Assembly: GCA_014654705.1 (NCBI GenBank)
Contig: JACVZY010000059.1
Span: forward strand, 124,001 to 188,000
From: Ignavibacteria bacterium
Lineage (GTDB): Bacteria > Bacteroidota > Ignavibacteria > Kapaibacteriales > UBA4661
Length of the DNA: 64,000 nt
Reading direction: 5' to 3'
The notes below the pieces were generated by a model, which was not told the origin of the DNA, searched no databases, and saw only the letters and a list, made by a program, of their open reading frames with translations. A program made the translations under genes and the position numbers. Positions 7,708 through 16,752 of the stretch are shown in pieces (within the stretch, counting starts at the first letter, position 1; every line of letters begins with the position of its first letter).

Positions 7708-8820
7708 ATGGCTCAACCAATCAAACGAATTGCCGTGAGTACCGGCGGCGGCGATGCTCCCGGCTTAAACGCAGTCATTCGCGCAATCGTTCACGCCGCC
7801 ACACGGCGCGGGTGGGAAGTTTTCGGCATACGCGACGGCTATAATGGCATTTTTCTGCCGGAGCGCTACCCCAATGGTGACGGCGTGATTCCACTCACGC
7901 GAGCACGTGTGCGAGGTATAACACACCTCGGCGGTACAATTATCGGCACGACTAATCGCGGTAATCCTTTCCACTATCCAATGCCGCAGCTTGACGGTAC
8001 AGTGAAAGAAGTTGACCGTTCGGGCGAGATTATTGCAGGCTTTGAAAAATATGGCTTCGATGCCCTAATTGCCATTGGTGGTGACGGTTCACTCACCATA
8101 GCAAATGACCTCGCCAAACGAGGCAATATCCGCGTAGTAGGTGTGCCCAAGACCATCGACAACGATTTAGAGGGCACGGTCGCTACCTTCGGGTTTGATA
8201 GTGCGGTCAGTTTTGCTACCGAAGCCATTGACCGCTTGCACTCCACTGCCGAGTCCCATCACCGCGTCATGGTGGTGGAAGTGATGGGGCGCACTGCGGG
8301 GTGGATTGCGCTGAATGCAGGTGTAGCAGGAACGGCAGATGTGGTGCTGATTCCTGAAATTCCCTACGATATGAGGCTCGTGGCGGATAAAATCAACGCC
8401 CGCGAAGCTGCAGGGCGTAATTTTTCGATTGTCGTTGTTGCTGAAGGTGCTGTTCCTAAGGGCGGTACAACCTCAGTCATCGAAAAAGAAATTGGTAAAG
8501 CAGAGCGTTTCGGTGGTTTGGGTGAAAAAATTGCTGCTCAAATCCAATCGCTTACCCAAAAAGAGACGCGCTGCGTTGTGCTTGGACACCTCTTGCGGGG
8601 TGGTTCTCCCACAGCATTCGACCGCTTGCTTTCGCTTCGTTTCGGTGCAGCAGCAGTTCGGGCGCTAGAGGACGGGCAGTCCGGTGTAGTGGTAGTTCTT
8701 AATCCGCCAGAAGTAAACTATATCCCGATTGATCAGGTAGCAAACCGCGTTCGCCATGTGCCCGTTGATTGCGATACGATTTTGACGGCGCGAGATTTGG
8801 GCGTTAGTTTTGGCGATTAA
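7708..8820 (+). CDS. pfkA: 6-phosphofructokinase (group III type)
   Basis: Phosphorylates fructose 6-phosphate at C1, the committed step of glycolysis. The ATG at 7708 has AAAGGAGA 7 bp upstream; the frame extends 11 codons further but without a site. 370 residues. Motifs: GGGDAPGLNAVIRAIV at the N-terminus, IGGDGS (124-128 region) and PKTIDND (147-153) with the catalytic Asp151, then MGRTAGWIA and PEIPYD. Gly127 in GGDGS is the ATP-type residue, while Lys148 occupies the position that is Lys in PPi enzymes and Gly in E. coli PfkA. This Gly/Lys pair is typical of the mixed group III enzymes, so ATP is the likely donor but PPi use is not excluded. Confidence 0.94.
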   Translation: MAQPIKRIAVSTGGGDAPGLNAVIRAIVHAATRRGWEVFGIRDGYNGIFLPERYPNGDGVIPLTRARVRGITHLGGTIIGTTNRGNPFHYPMPQLDGTVKEVDRSGEIIAGFEKYGFDALIAIGGDGSLTIANDLAKRGNIRVVGVPKTIDNDLEGTVATFGFDSAVSFATEAIDRLHSTAESHHRVMVVEVMGRTAGWIALNAGVAGTADVVLIPEIPYDMRLVADKINAREAAGRNFSIVVVAEGAVPKGGTTSVIEKEIGKAERFGGLGEKIAAQIQSLTQKETRCVVLGHLLRGGSPTAFDRLLSLRFGAAAVRALEDGQSGVVVVLNPPEVNYIPIDQVANRVRHVPVDCDTILTARDLGVSFGD

Positions 8821-8934
8821 ATTATATTATACGGATTGTCAGTTTTTTTGAATATAACTTTTTGTTGATGGTGTTTCCATTCGTGTGTTCCCATCCGCGT
8901 ATTCTCATTTTCACCACTTTTTCTGATATTTGTT

Positions 8935-11772
8935 ATGAATACCCGTCTTCTTCATCTGCTTTGCTGCATCGTTTTTGCAATGTGGAGCGCTCCGGCACAG
9001 CTCCGGGCGCAAGTCCAAGTTAGTCCGCCATTTCCCACCACCGAAGACAGCGTAACCGTTACCTTCGATGCCACACAGGGTACAGGCGGCTTGCGCGGCG
9101 TTTCGCCTGTCTATGCTCATACGGGAGTCATTACCAATCGCAGCACAAGCAATAGTGATTGGAAATTTGTCGTTGCCTCGTGGGGAACGGATAACCCCAA
9201 GGTGCGTATGACTCCGCTCGGCAACAATTTGCATAGTCTTTCATTCAACATTCGTAGTTACTACGGCGTTCCCGCCGCAGATACAGTGCGCCAACTGGCA
9301 TTTGTTTTTCGTAATGTTAACGGTTCACAAGAAGGCAAGGGAGCCGGTGGCACAGATATTTTTTATCCGGTCTATCCGGCAGGGACGTTTATTGCCCGTA
9401 TTCTTTCGCCTTCCTCAGGCACATCCTTTTATCAAGCGGGCGACACCTTGCGCTTCCGCGCCGCTTCATCTCTCACTTCTACGCTCACGCTGAGCGATGG
9501 CGACACACAGCTCGCGCAAACAAGCGGGCGCGAACTAACGTTTAATTACATCATACCGGCTGCGGCAGCAGGCGTTGGGCGCACGATTCGCTTCACAGCC
9601 TCACAAGGCGGACAAACCTTGACCGATTCGCTGACCTTTTTCGTACGTGGTATTACGCCTGTGGCTGAATTGCCGAGTGGGGTAAAAGACGGTATCAATC
9701 TTGTGGACAGCACAACTGTTGTGTTGGTCTTGTTTGCTCCGAACAAACAATTTATTTACACGATTGGTGATTTCAATAACTGGCAGCCGACCGCAAGTGG
9801 TTTGATGAATCGCACTCCTGACGGGCAGCGATATTGGGTGCGTCTCACGGGACTAACTCCGCGAAAAGAATATGGTTTTCAGTATATTATCGATGGCTCT
9901 ACGCGTACTCCGGACCCTTATGTGGAAAAAATTCTCGACCCCTTTAATGACCCCGAAATTATTCGTGAAAATCGCTATCCAAATCTGATGACGTATCCCA
10001 CGGGTAAAACAACGGGTATGGTGGGCGTACTCAAGACCCCACGCGAACCATATGCTTGGCGGGCAAATAATTTCCGCCGTCCGGCAGCAAAAGACCTTGT
10101 CGTGTATGAAATGCTCGTCCGCGATTTCACCACGCAGCGTACATTCCGCGCTGCAATGGATTCGTTGCAATATCTGAAGCGACTTGGCGTGAATTGTATT
10201 GAACTTATGCCGGTGAACGAATTTGACGGTAACCTCAGCTGGGGCTACAATCCTGCATTCTATTGCGCCGTTGATAAATACTATGGCACAGAAAATAATC
10301 TCCGTGAATTTATTGACAGTGCCCATGCGCTCGGCATCGCTATTGTGTTCGATGTCGTGTTTAATCATGCTACGGGTTCGTGTCCTTTGTACCAGATGTA
10401 CTCGGCTGCGGAGAATCCGTATTTTAACGTCGTAGCACGCCATCCCTTTAATGTTTTTAATGATTTTAACCATGAGTTCGTGGGCACACAACAATTTATG
10501 GATAACGTCTTGCGGTTTTGGGTGGAACGTTTCCGTGCAGACGGTTTTCGCTTTGACCTTTCCAAAGGCTTCACTCAAGTCAATACCGGAAGCAATGTCG
10601 GAGCTTGGAGCGCCCGCGATACCTCGCGCATCCGCCTCCTCAAGCGGATGTATGACGAAGTACGCAAATACGACCAAACTGCCTATCTGATTTTGGAACA
10701 TTTTGCTGATAATAGCGAAGAACGCGAACTTGCGGACTACGGCATGATGTTCTGGGGCAACTCGGTCTTCACCTACAACGAAGCCACGATGGGGTACAAC
10801 GGCAATTCCAATTTTAATTGGGTCTATCATCGCCAGCGCGGTTGGCAGCAGCCTCACGTACTTGCTTACATGGAAAGCCATGACGAGGAGCGTCTCATGT
10901 TCAAAAATCTTCAGTTTGGTAATCGCGCCGACACCTATTCCACACGCGACACCGCGACAGCACTGGAGCGAATGAAGATGGCAGCAGCGTTCTTTTTCAC
11001 CATCCCGGGACCGAAGATGATTTGGCAATTCGGCGAATTGGGTTATGATTATTCCATTAACTGGCCTTCGCTCATGGAGCGCGACCGCCTTACTATAAAG
11101 CCCGCACGGTGGGATTACTACGCCGACCCACGCCGTAGAGCGCTCTACAACGTATATGCCGAACTGACCAAACTGAAAGTGCAACAACCCGTTTTTTCCA
11201 GTGATAGCGTTACCCTCGCGCTCGGCGGCTCCTTAAAGCGGATTGCAATTAGCCACCCGACGAATAACGTACTGATTGTGGGCAATTTTGACGTGCAGCC
11301 GCAAGCAATAACGCCGAGTTTCCAGCGTACCGGCATTTGGAATGAGTTCTTCACACGGAGAACGCTGGAGGTAACAGATGTGAATGCACCCATTATGCTG
11401 CGCCCGGGCGAGTTCCGTCTTTATTCGACCACGCCGTTTCCTGCGCCGCCCACAGGTTTGCTTACCAGTGTCCGTGATGAACCTCTCATTAATGATGCCA
11501 TGCCTTCGGCAGCATATCCCAATCCCGCTTCCGATGCTGCAGAAATACGCTTCGCATTGGAAAAGCCCGCTCATGTCAGCGTGAAAATCTATGATGCTTC
11601 GGGGCGTGAAATTGCGACGGTCGCCAACGAAAGCATGAGCGCAGGAGAGCAGCGTGTGGTATGGACAGTGCAGAACGCAAGTGGTCATTCCGTTTCGGAC
11701 GGTGTGTATTTTTATCGGATTTTCACGGGCGAAACCGTGCGGCGCAATGGTAAAATTGTGATTCTGCGCTAG
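8935..11772 (+). CDS. T9SS-exported GH13 (alpha-amylase family) glycosidase
   Basis: 945 residues. A signal peptide (1-26, ending LRAQ) is followed by beta-sandwich modules, one of which (about 265-345, YTIGDFNNWQP) resembles the CBM48/isoamylase N-domain. The (beta/alpha)8 catalytic domain has the four GH13 regions: DVVFNH (473-478), FRFDLSKGF with nucleophile Asp541, LILEHFAD with acid Glu588, and ESHDEER with Asp650. The last ~85 residues (AYPNPASD onward, ending GKIVILR) are a T9SS type A sorting domain, so the enzyme should be released or anchored on the cell surface. Probable substrates are starch- or glycogen-like alpha-glucans. Branching activity is possible given the CBM48-like module, but the surface location favours degradation. 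Confidence 0.92.
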   Translation: MNTRLLHLLCCIVFAMWSAPAQLRAQVQVSPPFPTTEDSVTVTFDATQGTGGLRGVSPVYAHTGVITNRSTSNSDWKFVVASWGTDNPKVRMTPLGNNLHSLSFNIRSYYGVPAADTVRQLAFVFRNVNGSQEGKGAGGTDIFYPVYPAGTFIARILSPSSGTSFYQAGDTLRFRAASSLTSTLTLSDGDTQLAQTSGRELTFNYIIPAAAAGVGRTIRFTASQGGQTLTDSLTFFVRGITPVAELPSGVKDGINLVDSTTVVLVLFAPNKQFIYTIGDFNNWQPTASGLMNRTPDGQRYWVRLTGLTPRKEYGFQYIIDGSTRTPDPYVEKILDPFNDPEIIRENRYPNLMTYPTGKTTGMVGVLKTPREPYAWRANNFRRPAAKDLVVYEMLVRDFTTQRTFRAAMDSLQYLKRLGVNCIELMPVNEFDGNLSWGYNPAFYCAVDKYYGTENNLREFIDSAHALGIAIVFDVVFNHATGSCPLYQMYSAAENPYFNVVARHPFNVFNDFNHEFVGTQQFMDNVLRFWVERFRADGFRFDLSKGFTQVNTGSNVGAWSARDTSRIRLLKRMYDEVRKYDQTAYLILEHFADNSEERELADYGMMFWGNSVFTYNEATMGYNGNSNFNWVYHRQRGWQQPHVLAYMESHDEERLMFKNLQFGNRADTYSTRDTATALERMKMAAAFFFTIPGPKMIWQFGELGYDYSINWPSLMERDRLTIKPARWDYYADPRRRALYNVYAELTKLKVQQPVFSSDSVTLALGGSLKRIAISHPTNNVLIVGNFDVQPQAITPSFQRTGIWNEFFTRRTLEVTDVNAPIMLRPGEFRLYSTTPFPAPPTGLLTSVRDEPLINDAMPSAAYPNPASDAAEIRFALEKPAHVSVKIYDASGREIATVANESMSAGEQRVVWTVQNASGHSVSDGVYFYRIFTGETVRRNGKIVILR

Positions 11773-11795
11773 AAAAGGATTCTGCGCTAGAAAAG
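11760..11795. repeat. 18-bp exact tandem duplication spanning the stop codon
   Basis: GATTCTGCGCTAGAAAAG occurs twice in a row (11760-11777 and 11778-11795). The unit contains the last codons and the TAG stop of the glycosidase gene, so a second, silent copy of the gene end follows the real one. Confidence 0.95.
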
Positions 11796-11827
11796 CAGGA
11801 TGTATCGGCACAAAGATTATCATCTTC

Positions 11828-11862
11828 ACGCCGCGATGTAGCAAGCATCGCGGCGTTTCTTT
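11828..11862 (+). terminator. Rho-independent terminator after the glycosidase gene
   Basis: Perfect 11-bp stem ACGCCGCGATG (11828-11838) / CATCGCGGCGT (11846-11856), loop TAGCAAG, followed by TTTCTTTTTAT. Confidence 0.92.
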
Positions 11863-11884
11863 TTATTGGGGTGCTTCTTTTTCG

Positions 11885-11892
11885 TAGTTTTG
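11885..11892 (+). promoter_or_regulatory. TAnnTTTG box directly before the GT9 operon
   Basis: TAGTTTTG ends 4 bp before the ATG at 11897. If this is the -7 element, transcription would start at or within a few bases of the start codon, giving a leaderless or nearly leaderless mRNA. No ribosome-binding site is visible here, which fits. Confidence 0.4.
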
Positions 11893-11896
11893 CAGC

Positions 11897-12916
11897 ATGA
11901 AAACGATTCTCATTTCCCGCACCGACAGCATTGGCGATGTGATGCTGACGCTTCCGCTTTTGGGATGGCTCAAAGAAATGTTACCGGAGTGCCGTGTGAT
12001 TTTTCTCTGCGCCGCCTATACGCAAGCAGTAGTACGGTCGTGCGAGTATGTTGATGATGTCTTGAATTGGAACGAACTTCAGCTCCTTCCCGAAGATGAG
12101 CAAGTGCTTCATGTACAAGAACTTAGTATTGATGCGGTTCTTCACGTTTTTCCGCGAACTGCCATTGCAAATTTGATGAAAAAAGCAAATGTCCCCTTGC
12201 GTATCGGCACTCGGAGCAGGATCTATCACTGGCGCACGTGCAATAAGCTCATTGCGCTTTCCCGCAAAAATTCGCCGCTGCACGAAGCAGAACTCAATCT
12301 TCGTCTTGCCGAACCATTTGCGCCGCCTACTCCTTTTCCGGCATTAGAAAAACTACATCGCTACTACGGTTTTACAAGATTTTCGGAACTACCGGAACAC
12401 TTTTCGGCGATACTTGACCAAAAGCGTTTCAACCTTATTCTGCATCCCAAATCGCAAGGAAGTGCGCCTGAATGGAGTGAGGCAGGCTATAAGCGCCTTC
12501 TCACGTTGCTGCCGACGGAGCATTACAATATCATTCTGACGGGCACAGAAGCCGAAGGCAAGCACGTGTCCGGCTTGTGCGAGAGCGTGCGCAAGCGCGG
12601 CGGCTACGACCTCACAGGACAAACTACATTGGAAGAACTGATTGCGCTCATAGCGGGTGCTGACGGGCTTCTGGCTTCCAGTACGGGACCGCTTCACATC
12701 GCTGCGGCGCTTGGCAAGCATACGCTTGGACTTTTTGCGCCCATTCGCCCCATGCACCCCGCGCGGTGGAAACCGCTTGGCGTAAAAGCAAGCGTTTTGT
12801 CTCGTGAAAAAAAATGCAATGCCTGTCAAGGCGGTAAGCCTTGTGGGTGCATCAATAGTATCACACCGGAAGAAGTTGCTGCTGTTGTCGTTTCTTGGCT
12901 TGAAAGCGAGCAATAA
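11897..12916 (+). CDS. Glycosyltransferase family 9 (heptosyltransferase-like) 1
   Basis: 339 residues with the GT9 layout: an N-terminal Rossmann domain (ILISRTDSIGDVMLTLPLL, the family's GD(x)xxxxP region) and a C-terminal domain with LILHPKSQGSAPEWS and the sugar-nucleotide region SSTGPLHIAAALGK. It ends in a Cys-rich tail (CNACQGGKPCGC) common in this family. GT9 enzymes add heptose or related sugars from ADP-sugar donors to the LPS core at the inner face of the inner membrane. The stop codon shares its last base with the ATG of the next family 9 gene (TAATG), so the two are translationally coupled. The donor sugar is not predictable. Confidence 0.88.
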   Translation: MKTILISRTDSIGDVMLTLPLLGWLKEMLPECRVIFLCAAYTQAVVRSCEYVDDVLNWNELQLLPEDEQVLHVQELSIDAVLHVFPRTAIANLMKKANVPLRIGTRSRIYHWRTCNKLIALSRKNSPLHEAELNLRLAEPFAPPTPFPALEKLHRYYGFTRFSELPEHFSAILDQKRFNLILHPKSQGSAPEWSEAGYKRLLTLLPTEHYNIILTGTEAEGKHVSGLCESVRKRGGYDLTGQTTLEELIALIAGADGLLASSTGPLHIAAALGKHTLGLFAPIRPMHPARWKPLGVKASVLSREKKCNACQGGKPCGCINSITPEEVAAVVVSWLESEQ

Positions 12917-13953
12917 TGCGCCTTACTGATTTTCGACATATCGTTATCCTACAAACTGCCTTCATTGGTGATGTGGCGCTGGTGCTATTTCTCGCGGAAC
13001 AGGCGCGGCGTTTGCACCCAACGGCGCGGATTACACTTATTACCACGCCCGCATCAGCCACATTTGCACAGTACTGCACCGCGCTCACCGATGTCATCGC
13101 TTTCGACAAACGCGGAGCACACAAAGGGCTACGAGGAATCGTGAGGCTTGCAAAGCAGCTTCGGCGCGAGGGTGTCGATTGTGTGCTAGCCCCTCATCGG
13201 TCGTTTCGCACGGCTCTGCTTGCGCGGTTCTGTGGCACGCGACTGAGTGTCGGATTTGAGAAAAACAGCCTTGCATGGCTTTACGACAGGCGTGTAGAGT
13301 ATCCGCCAGCGCATGAAATTGAACGGAACGCAGCACTTTTGGGCGTATTTGAAGATAGTGCCGAAATACGTGCTTATACGCCCACCGTCAGTTTACCCGA
13401 CAGTATTCGTGCGGCTTCCAAGCGACTGCTCCACGAAGCAGGCTGCGAGCGTGGGTTTATTGCCTGCGCCCCGGGTTCGGTCTGGGCAACGAAGCGTTGG
13501 CGTGAAGAGCATTTTGTGCGGTTGATGAAATTGCTGCGGAAACAAGGAAAAAACGTGCTTTTGCTTGGTGGGAACGAAGACAGAGCGCTCTGTGAGAGAA
13601 TTGCTGTGCAAAGCGGCTGTCCGTCGCTTGCCGGAAAAACATCGCTGCCGGAGATGATAGCACTGTTGGAAAGTACTTCGGTACTGGTCTGCAACGACAG
13701 CGCACCTACCCATCTGGCGGCGCTGGTGGAGTGTCCGACAGTAGCGATTTTTGGTCCGACGGTGCAGGCATTTGGTTTTGCGCCTCGTAGTTCGCGGGCG
13801 GTAGTGGTGGAAAATGAGACTCTTTTGTGCCGCCCCTGCTCGCCACATGGCACGAACACGTGTCCTCTGGGAACGCACGAATGTATGCGGAGCATAGAAG
13901 CAGAGCGGGTTTTGGAGGCGATAGAGATGCTTGTGAACTCTAAGAAAGATTGA
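12916..13953 (+). CDS. Glycosyltransferase family 9 (heptosyltransferase-like) 2
   Basis: 345 residues, overlapping the previous gene by 1 bp. It is a typical heptosyltransferase II-like protein: VILQTAFIGDVALVLFLAEQ at the N-terminus, ACAPGSVWATKRWREEHF at the start of the donor domain, VLLLGGNEDRALCERI, and the conserved CNDSAPTHLAALVECPTVAIFG. A Cys cluster (CRPCSPHGTNTCPLGTHEC) lies near the C-terminus, as in the partner gene. The pair probably adds two successive residues of the LPS core. There is no further LPS gene on either side, so the rest of core assembly is encoded elsewhere. Confidence 0.92.
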   Translation: MRLTDFRHIVILQTAFIGDVALVLFLAEQARRLHPTARITLITTPASATFAQYCTALTDVIAFDKRGAHKGLRGIVRLAKQLRREGVDCVLAPHRSFRTALLARFCGTRLSVGFEKNSLAWLYDRRVEYPPAHEIERNAALLGVFEDSAEIRAYTPTVSLPDSIRAASKRLLHEAGCERGFIACAPGSVWATKRWREEHFVRLMKLLRKQGKNVLLLGGNEDRALCERIAVQSGCPSLAGKTSLPEMIALLESTSVLVCNDSAPTHLAALVECPTVAIFGPTVQAFGFAPRSSRAVVVENETLLCRPCSPHGTNTCPLGTHECMRSIEAERVLEAIEMLVNSKKD

Positions 13954-14016
13954 TTGCGTTTCGTAACAATCTGGCTTAGCTGTTTTTATTCCCGCCAGTA
14001 AATAGAAATTCTTCCA

Positions 14017-14772
14017 CTATCGTAATACAATGAATCGCTTGACTATTCTCTGATTACTAATCAGTATGTGGCAAAAATAAACGCCAGAGGATAGAGATAC
14101 TGCCTCAAGTGGAATAGAGTGTTTGCCCGCTTCTAACATTACAATCTTGCTTGTTGGAGCTACGATTTTACCAAGATTATCAAATACTTGAATGGTGACT
14201 TGTGTAGCTTGAAGTAGAGTTAATTCTAGGTTGCTACTGCTAAATACTGGGTTAGGAACAATAGATAAATCGCCTTTTGTCTGATTTTGGACATCCAAAA
14301 TTACATTACACGGTAGTACACTTTGCGAAATACGATCTAGTTGAGAAAATTGCTTTGCTGTGTCAAGGGCGTTTACAAAATAGCTGGGTAAACACGAATT
14401 TGTTGTGATTGCATTGGTTGGTGCACTTGGGCTAGCACCTGCCTGACCAATGTAAAGAACAATTCTGGTTGAGTCAAATGAGCCATCACGATTTGCAAAA
14501 AATTTATCACAACTTGTACTGCCTTGATAAACAGTGATTTCGGAACTGGTCGTACCTCGCCAAGTACGAAGAACTCTATATGTTACCCAAAAACCATTCA
14601 TGGACGCACTTGTCACTTGAACGATTTTCCCCGCAAAAATATACTTTGTCAATGAAGAGCAAAATACTCTTTCATATGAATCAACATCACAAGAACACGC
14701 CCTTGCACAATAATGGTTTGTCGTGATGACAAATCCAAAGGCAAACAATAATTGTAGCAGGCGGAAATGCAT
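14017..14772 (-). CDS. Exported TIMP/NTR-like protein with T9SS sorting domain
   Basis: The start at 14772 is chosen because MHFRLLQLLFAFGFVITTN begins a signal peptide; 17 further codons upstream lack this character. 251 residues. After cleavage the mature end begins ARACSCDV, followed by YIFAGKIVQV, WRGTTSSEITVY and SCDKFF. This Cys-Ser-Cys start with a small beta barrel recalls the TIMP/NTR-like domain seen in other Bacteroidota surface proteins. From about 170 (LSIVPNPVFSSS) to the end (IVKRFIVLR) is a T9SS type A sorting domain. Function is unknown; protease inhibition is only a family association. It stands alone, converging on the GT9 operon. Confidence 0.75.
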   Translation of the reverse strand: MHFRLLQLLFAFGFVITTNHYCARACSCDVDSYERVFCSSLTKYIFAGKIVQVTSASMNGFWVTYRVLRTWRGTTSSEITVYQGSTSCDKFFANRDGSFDSTRIVLYIGQAGASPSAPTNAITTNSCLPSYFVNALDTAKQFSQLDRISQSVLPCNVILDVQNQTKGDLSIVPNPVFSSSNLELTLLQATQVTIQVFDNLGKIVAPTSKIVMLEAGKHSIPLEAVSLSSGVYFCHILISNQRIVKRFIVLR

Positions 14773-14848
14773 AGTTGTTTTATGACGGAGATGAGAAATA
14801 TTTGGGCATAGCGTATGGTTCATGCCGGAATTACGGGCATAATTGAAC

Positions 14849-15586
14849 TCACATCGGCTGTTGGTCTTCAGGCAGCATAGATGCTATTACAGCATGAATA
14901 TGTTTCATCAACATTCGCTCCACGATGCGGTCGTCCTGTTCCGGCGGCGGCACAGGTTTGCCGATGATGACGCGAATCGTGCCTTGGTGCAATTCCACCG
15001 AATCGGCGCGGAGAATTTTATGCGCATCTACAATAGCCACCGGCACAAGCGGCTTCCGTGCTCGTGCCGCAAGGTGAAACCCCCCGCGCTTGAACTCTTT
15101 CAAACGTCCTGTGCGCGAGCGTGTGCCCTCTGCAAAAATAATGACCGAAGCGCCTTCCTGAATTGCTCCAACGGCTGATGTAATGCTCTCCACGCTGCGC
15201 CGCATTTTCTCTCGTTGAATCGGAATAAACGGGCTTGCCATAAGTTCCCAGCCCAAAAACGGTATTAACTCTAACGTGCGTTTGTAAATGATACGGATGC
15301 GCCCGCCCAGTGATGGTGCGGTTGCCACCCAAATGGCGGGAATATCGAAAATACTGACGTGGTTCGCTACAAAAACATACGTCTCACCCTCTTGTAAGTG
15401 CTCGCGTCCCTCCACAACCAAATTAATTTTGGCGATACGCAATATCGCTTCGGCATAGCGTAAACCATGCTTGTAAAATAGCGCGTGTCCCTTATCAAAC
15501 CACGAAAACGATAACCCGAAAAGCGAATAGCCGATAGTCGTAAGGGAAAGTCGCAATATTTGCAAAAAAGTTGTAAGCCGCTTCAT
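14849..15586 (-). CDS. plsC: 1-acyl-sn-glycerol-3-phosphate acyltransferase
   Basis: 245 residues. The acyltransferase HX4D motif is NHVSIFD (His76, Asp81), and FAEGTRSRTG (Glu153-Arg156) is the acceptor-binding block. A hydrophobic N-terminus (about 8-30) anchors it in the inner membrane. It transfers an acyl group to lysophosphatidic acid, giving phosphatidic acid for phospholipid synthesis. The gene begins 17 bp downstream of a receiver-histidine kinase gene on the same strand and is probably the last gene of that operon, an unusual setting for a lipid enzyme. Confidence 0.92.
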   Translation of the reverse strand: MKRLTTFLQILRLSLTTIGYSLFGLSFSWFDKGHALFYKHGLRYAEAILRIAKINLVVEGREHLQEGETYVFVANHVSIFDIPAIWVATAPSLGGRIRIIYKRTLELIPFLGWELMASPFIPIQREKMRRSVESITSAVGAIQEGASVIIFAEGTRSRTGRLKEFKRGGFHLAARARKPLVPVAIVDAHKILRADSVELHQGTIRVIIGKPVPPPEQDDRIVERMLMKHIHAVIASMLPEDQQPM

Positions 15587-15603
15587 ACCTTCATTTGTTT
15601 GAT

Positions 15604-16710
15604 TTATTCGATATCGCTAGCGATGGGAAAACTGACTGTGAAAGTTGTACCCTTGCCAACTGCACTTTGCACTGAAATTTCTGCACCAAGCCTGTCCACC
15701 AGCGTTTTGACGATAGACAGCCCAAGCCCTATCGAATGTTCGTTGCCTGTGGGCTGCGCCGAAAGGCGGGCAAATTTCTGGAATAGGCGCTTTTTGTCGT
15801 CCTCTGTCATGCCCAAGCCCTCGTCCTGAACTTCCATGCGCACGAAAGCACCATCAGCTATAAGGCGCGTGATTACTTGTGTTCGTGTCGGGGAGTATTT
15901 GATTGCATTAGAAATCAAGTTGTCAAAAATCTGTACAATGGCAACTTCATCCGCTTGGATGAAGGGCAATGTACCACTTTCCTCGTATTTGAGAGTAATT
16001 TTTTTCTTTGCTGCACGTTCGTCGTAATCACGGACGATATGCTCCACAATCACGCCGATCTCAATCGGATTCAGTTCCAGCGCCAGATGCCCCTGCTCAA
16101 TAGCATTGGTATCAAGTAAGTTGCTAATGAGTTCCATCATGCCGTTGACCGTATGAACGATATCCTCAGAAGCATCGGTGATGAGTTCCGGGGTGAACGA
16201 TTCGGCTTGATATGCCATTTTCTCAGCAATAAACTGGATTTTTGAGAGTGGATTCCGAAGGTCGTGCGCTGCAATGCCCAAAAACTCGTCTTTTTCTTTG
16301 TTGAGGTCAAGAAGGCGCTTGTTCTGGCGCACAAGGCGGAGGTGAGTTCGGACTCTCGCCAGAAGCTCCTGCGAAATAAAAGGCTTGGTAATGTAATCCA
16401 CCGCACCGACCTCGAAGCCGCGTACAATATCGTCTATTTCCGTCCGTGCCGTGAGGAAAATCACGGGCAAGTCCGTTGTTTCGGGGTTCTCCTTGAGACG
16501 GCTGCACACGTCGAAGCCGTCCATGTCCGGCATTTGAATATCAAGCAGCACCACATCGGGCATATTTGTCGCAATCGCGTCCAGTGCGCCCTGACCGCTT
16601 GAGGCAACGCTGACACCAAAGCCGTTCTCGCTCAGAATGCTGCCCAAAACTTGCAAATTGCGGGGAATATCATCAACGATGAGAATATGCGCTTCGTCGT
16701 GGTTTGTCAT
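15604..16710 (-). CDS. Hybrid response regulator / histidine kinase (REC-HisKA-HATPase)
   Basis: The start is the ATG at 16710; a TTG four codons upstream is also possible. 368 residues, cytoplasmic. The receiver domain (about 8-125) has phosphorylatable Asp57 in VVLLDIQMPDMDG, Thr87 and Lys109 (ITKPF). A short helix leads to a HisKA domain with H-box AAHDLRNPLS (His149) and a HATPase domain with N-box DNLISNAIKY, DEGLGM and GLGLSIV. The order REC before kinase suggests that an upstream phosphodonor, perhaps the large kinase encoded 42 bp before it, switches this kinase. plsC follows after 17 bp. Confidence 0.93.
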   Translation of the reverse strand: MTNHDEAHILIVDDIPRNLQVLGSILSENGFGVSVASSGQGALDAIATNMPDVVLLDIQMPDMDGFDVCSRLKENPETTDLPVIFLTARTEIDDIVRGFEVGAVDYITKPFISQELLARVRTHLRLVRQNKRLLDLNKEKDEFLGIAAHDLRNPLSKIQFIAEKMAYQAESFTPELITDASEDIVHTVNGMMELISNLLDTNAIEQGHLALELNPIEIGVIVEHIVRDYDERAAKKKITLKYEESGTLPFIQADEVAIVQIFDNLISNAIKYSPTRTQVITRLIADGAFVRMEVQDEGLGMTEDDKKRLFQKFARLSAQPTGNEHSIGLGLSIVKTLVDRLGAEISVQSAVGKGTTFTVSFPIASDIE

Positions 16711-16752
16711 GGTTGTTGTCAAAAAAGAGGTTTGTATCTGTCATCAATAGGT

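Noticed and set aside
9853-11187. 444-codon open frame on the minus strand
   Set aside because: It lies wholly opposite the GH13 catalytic domain; its translation has no domain features and an unnatural His/Arg/Ile-rich composition.
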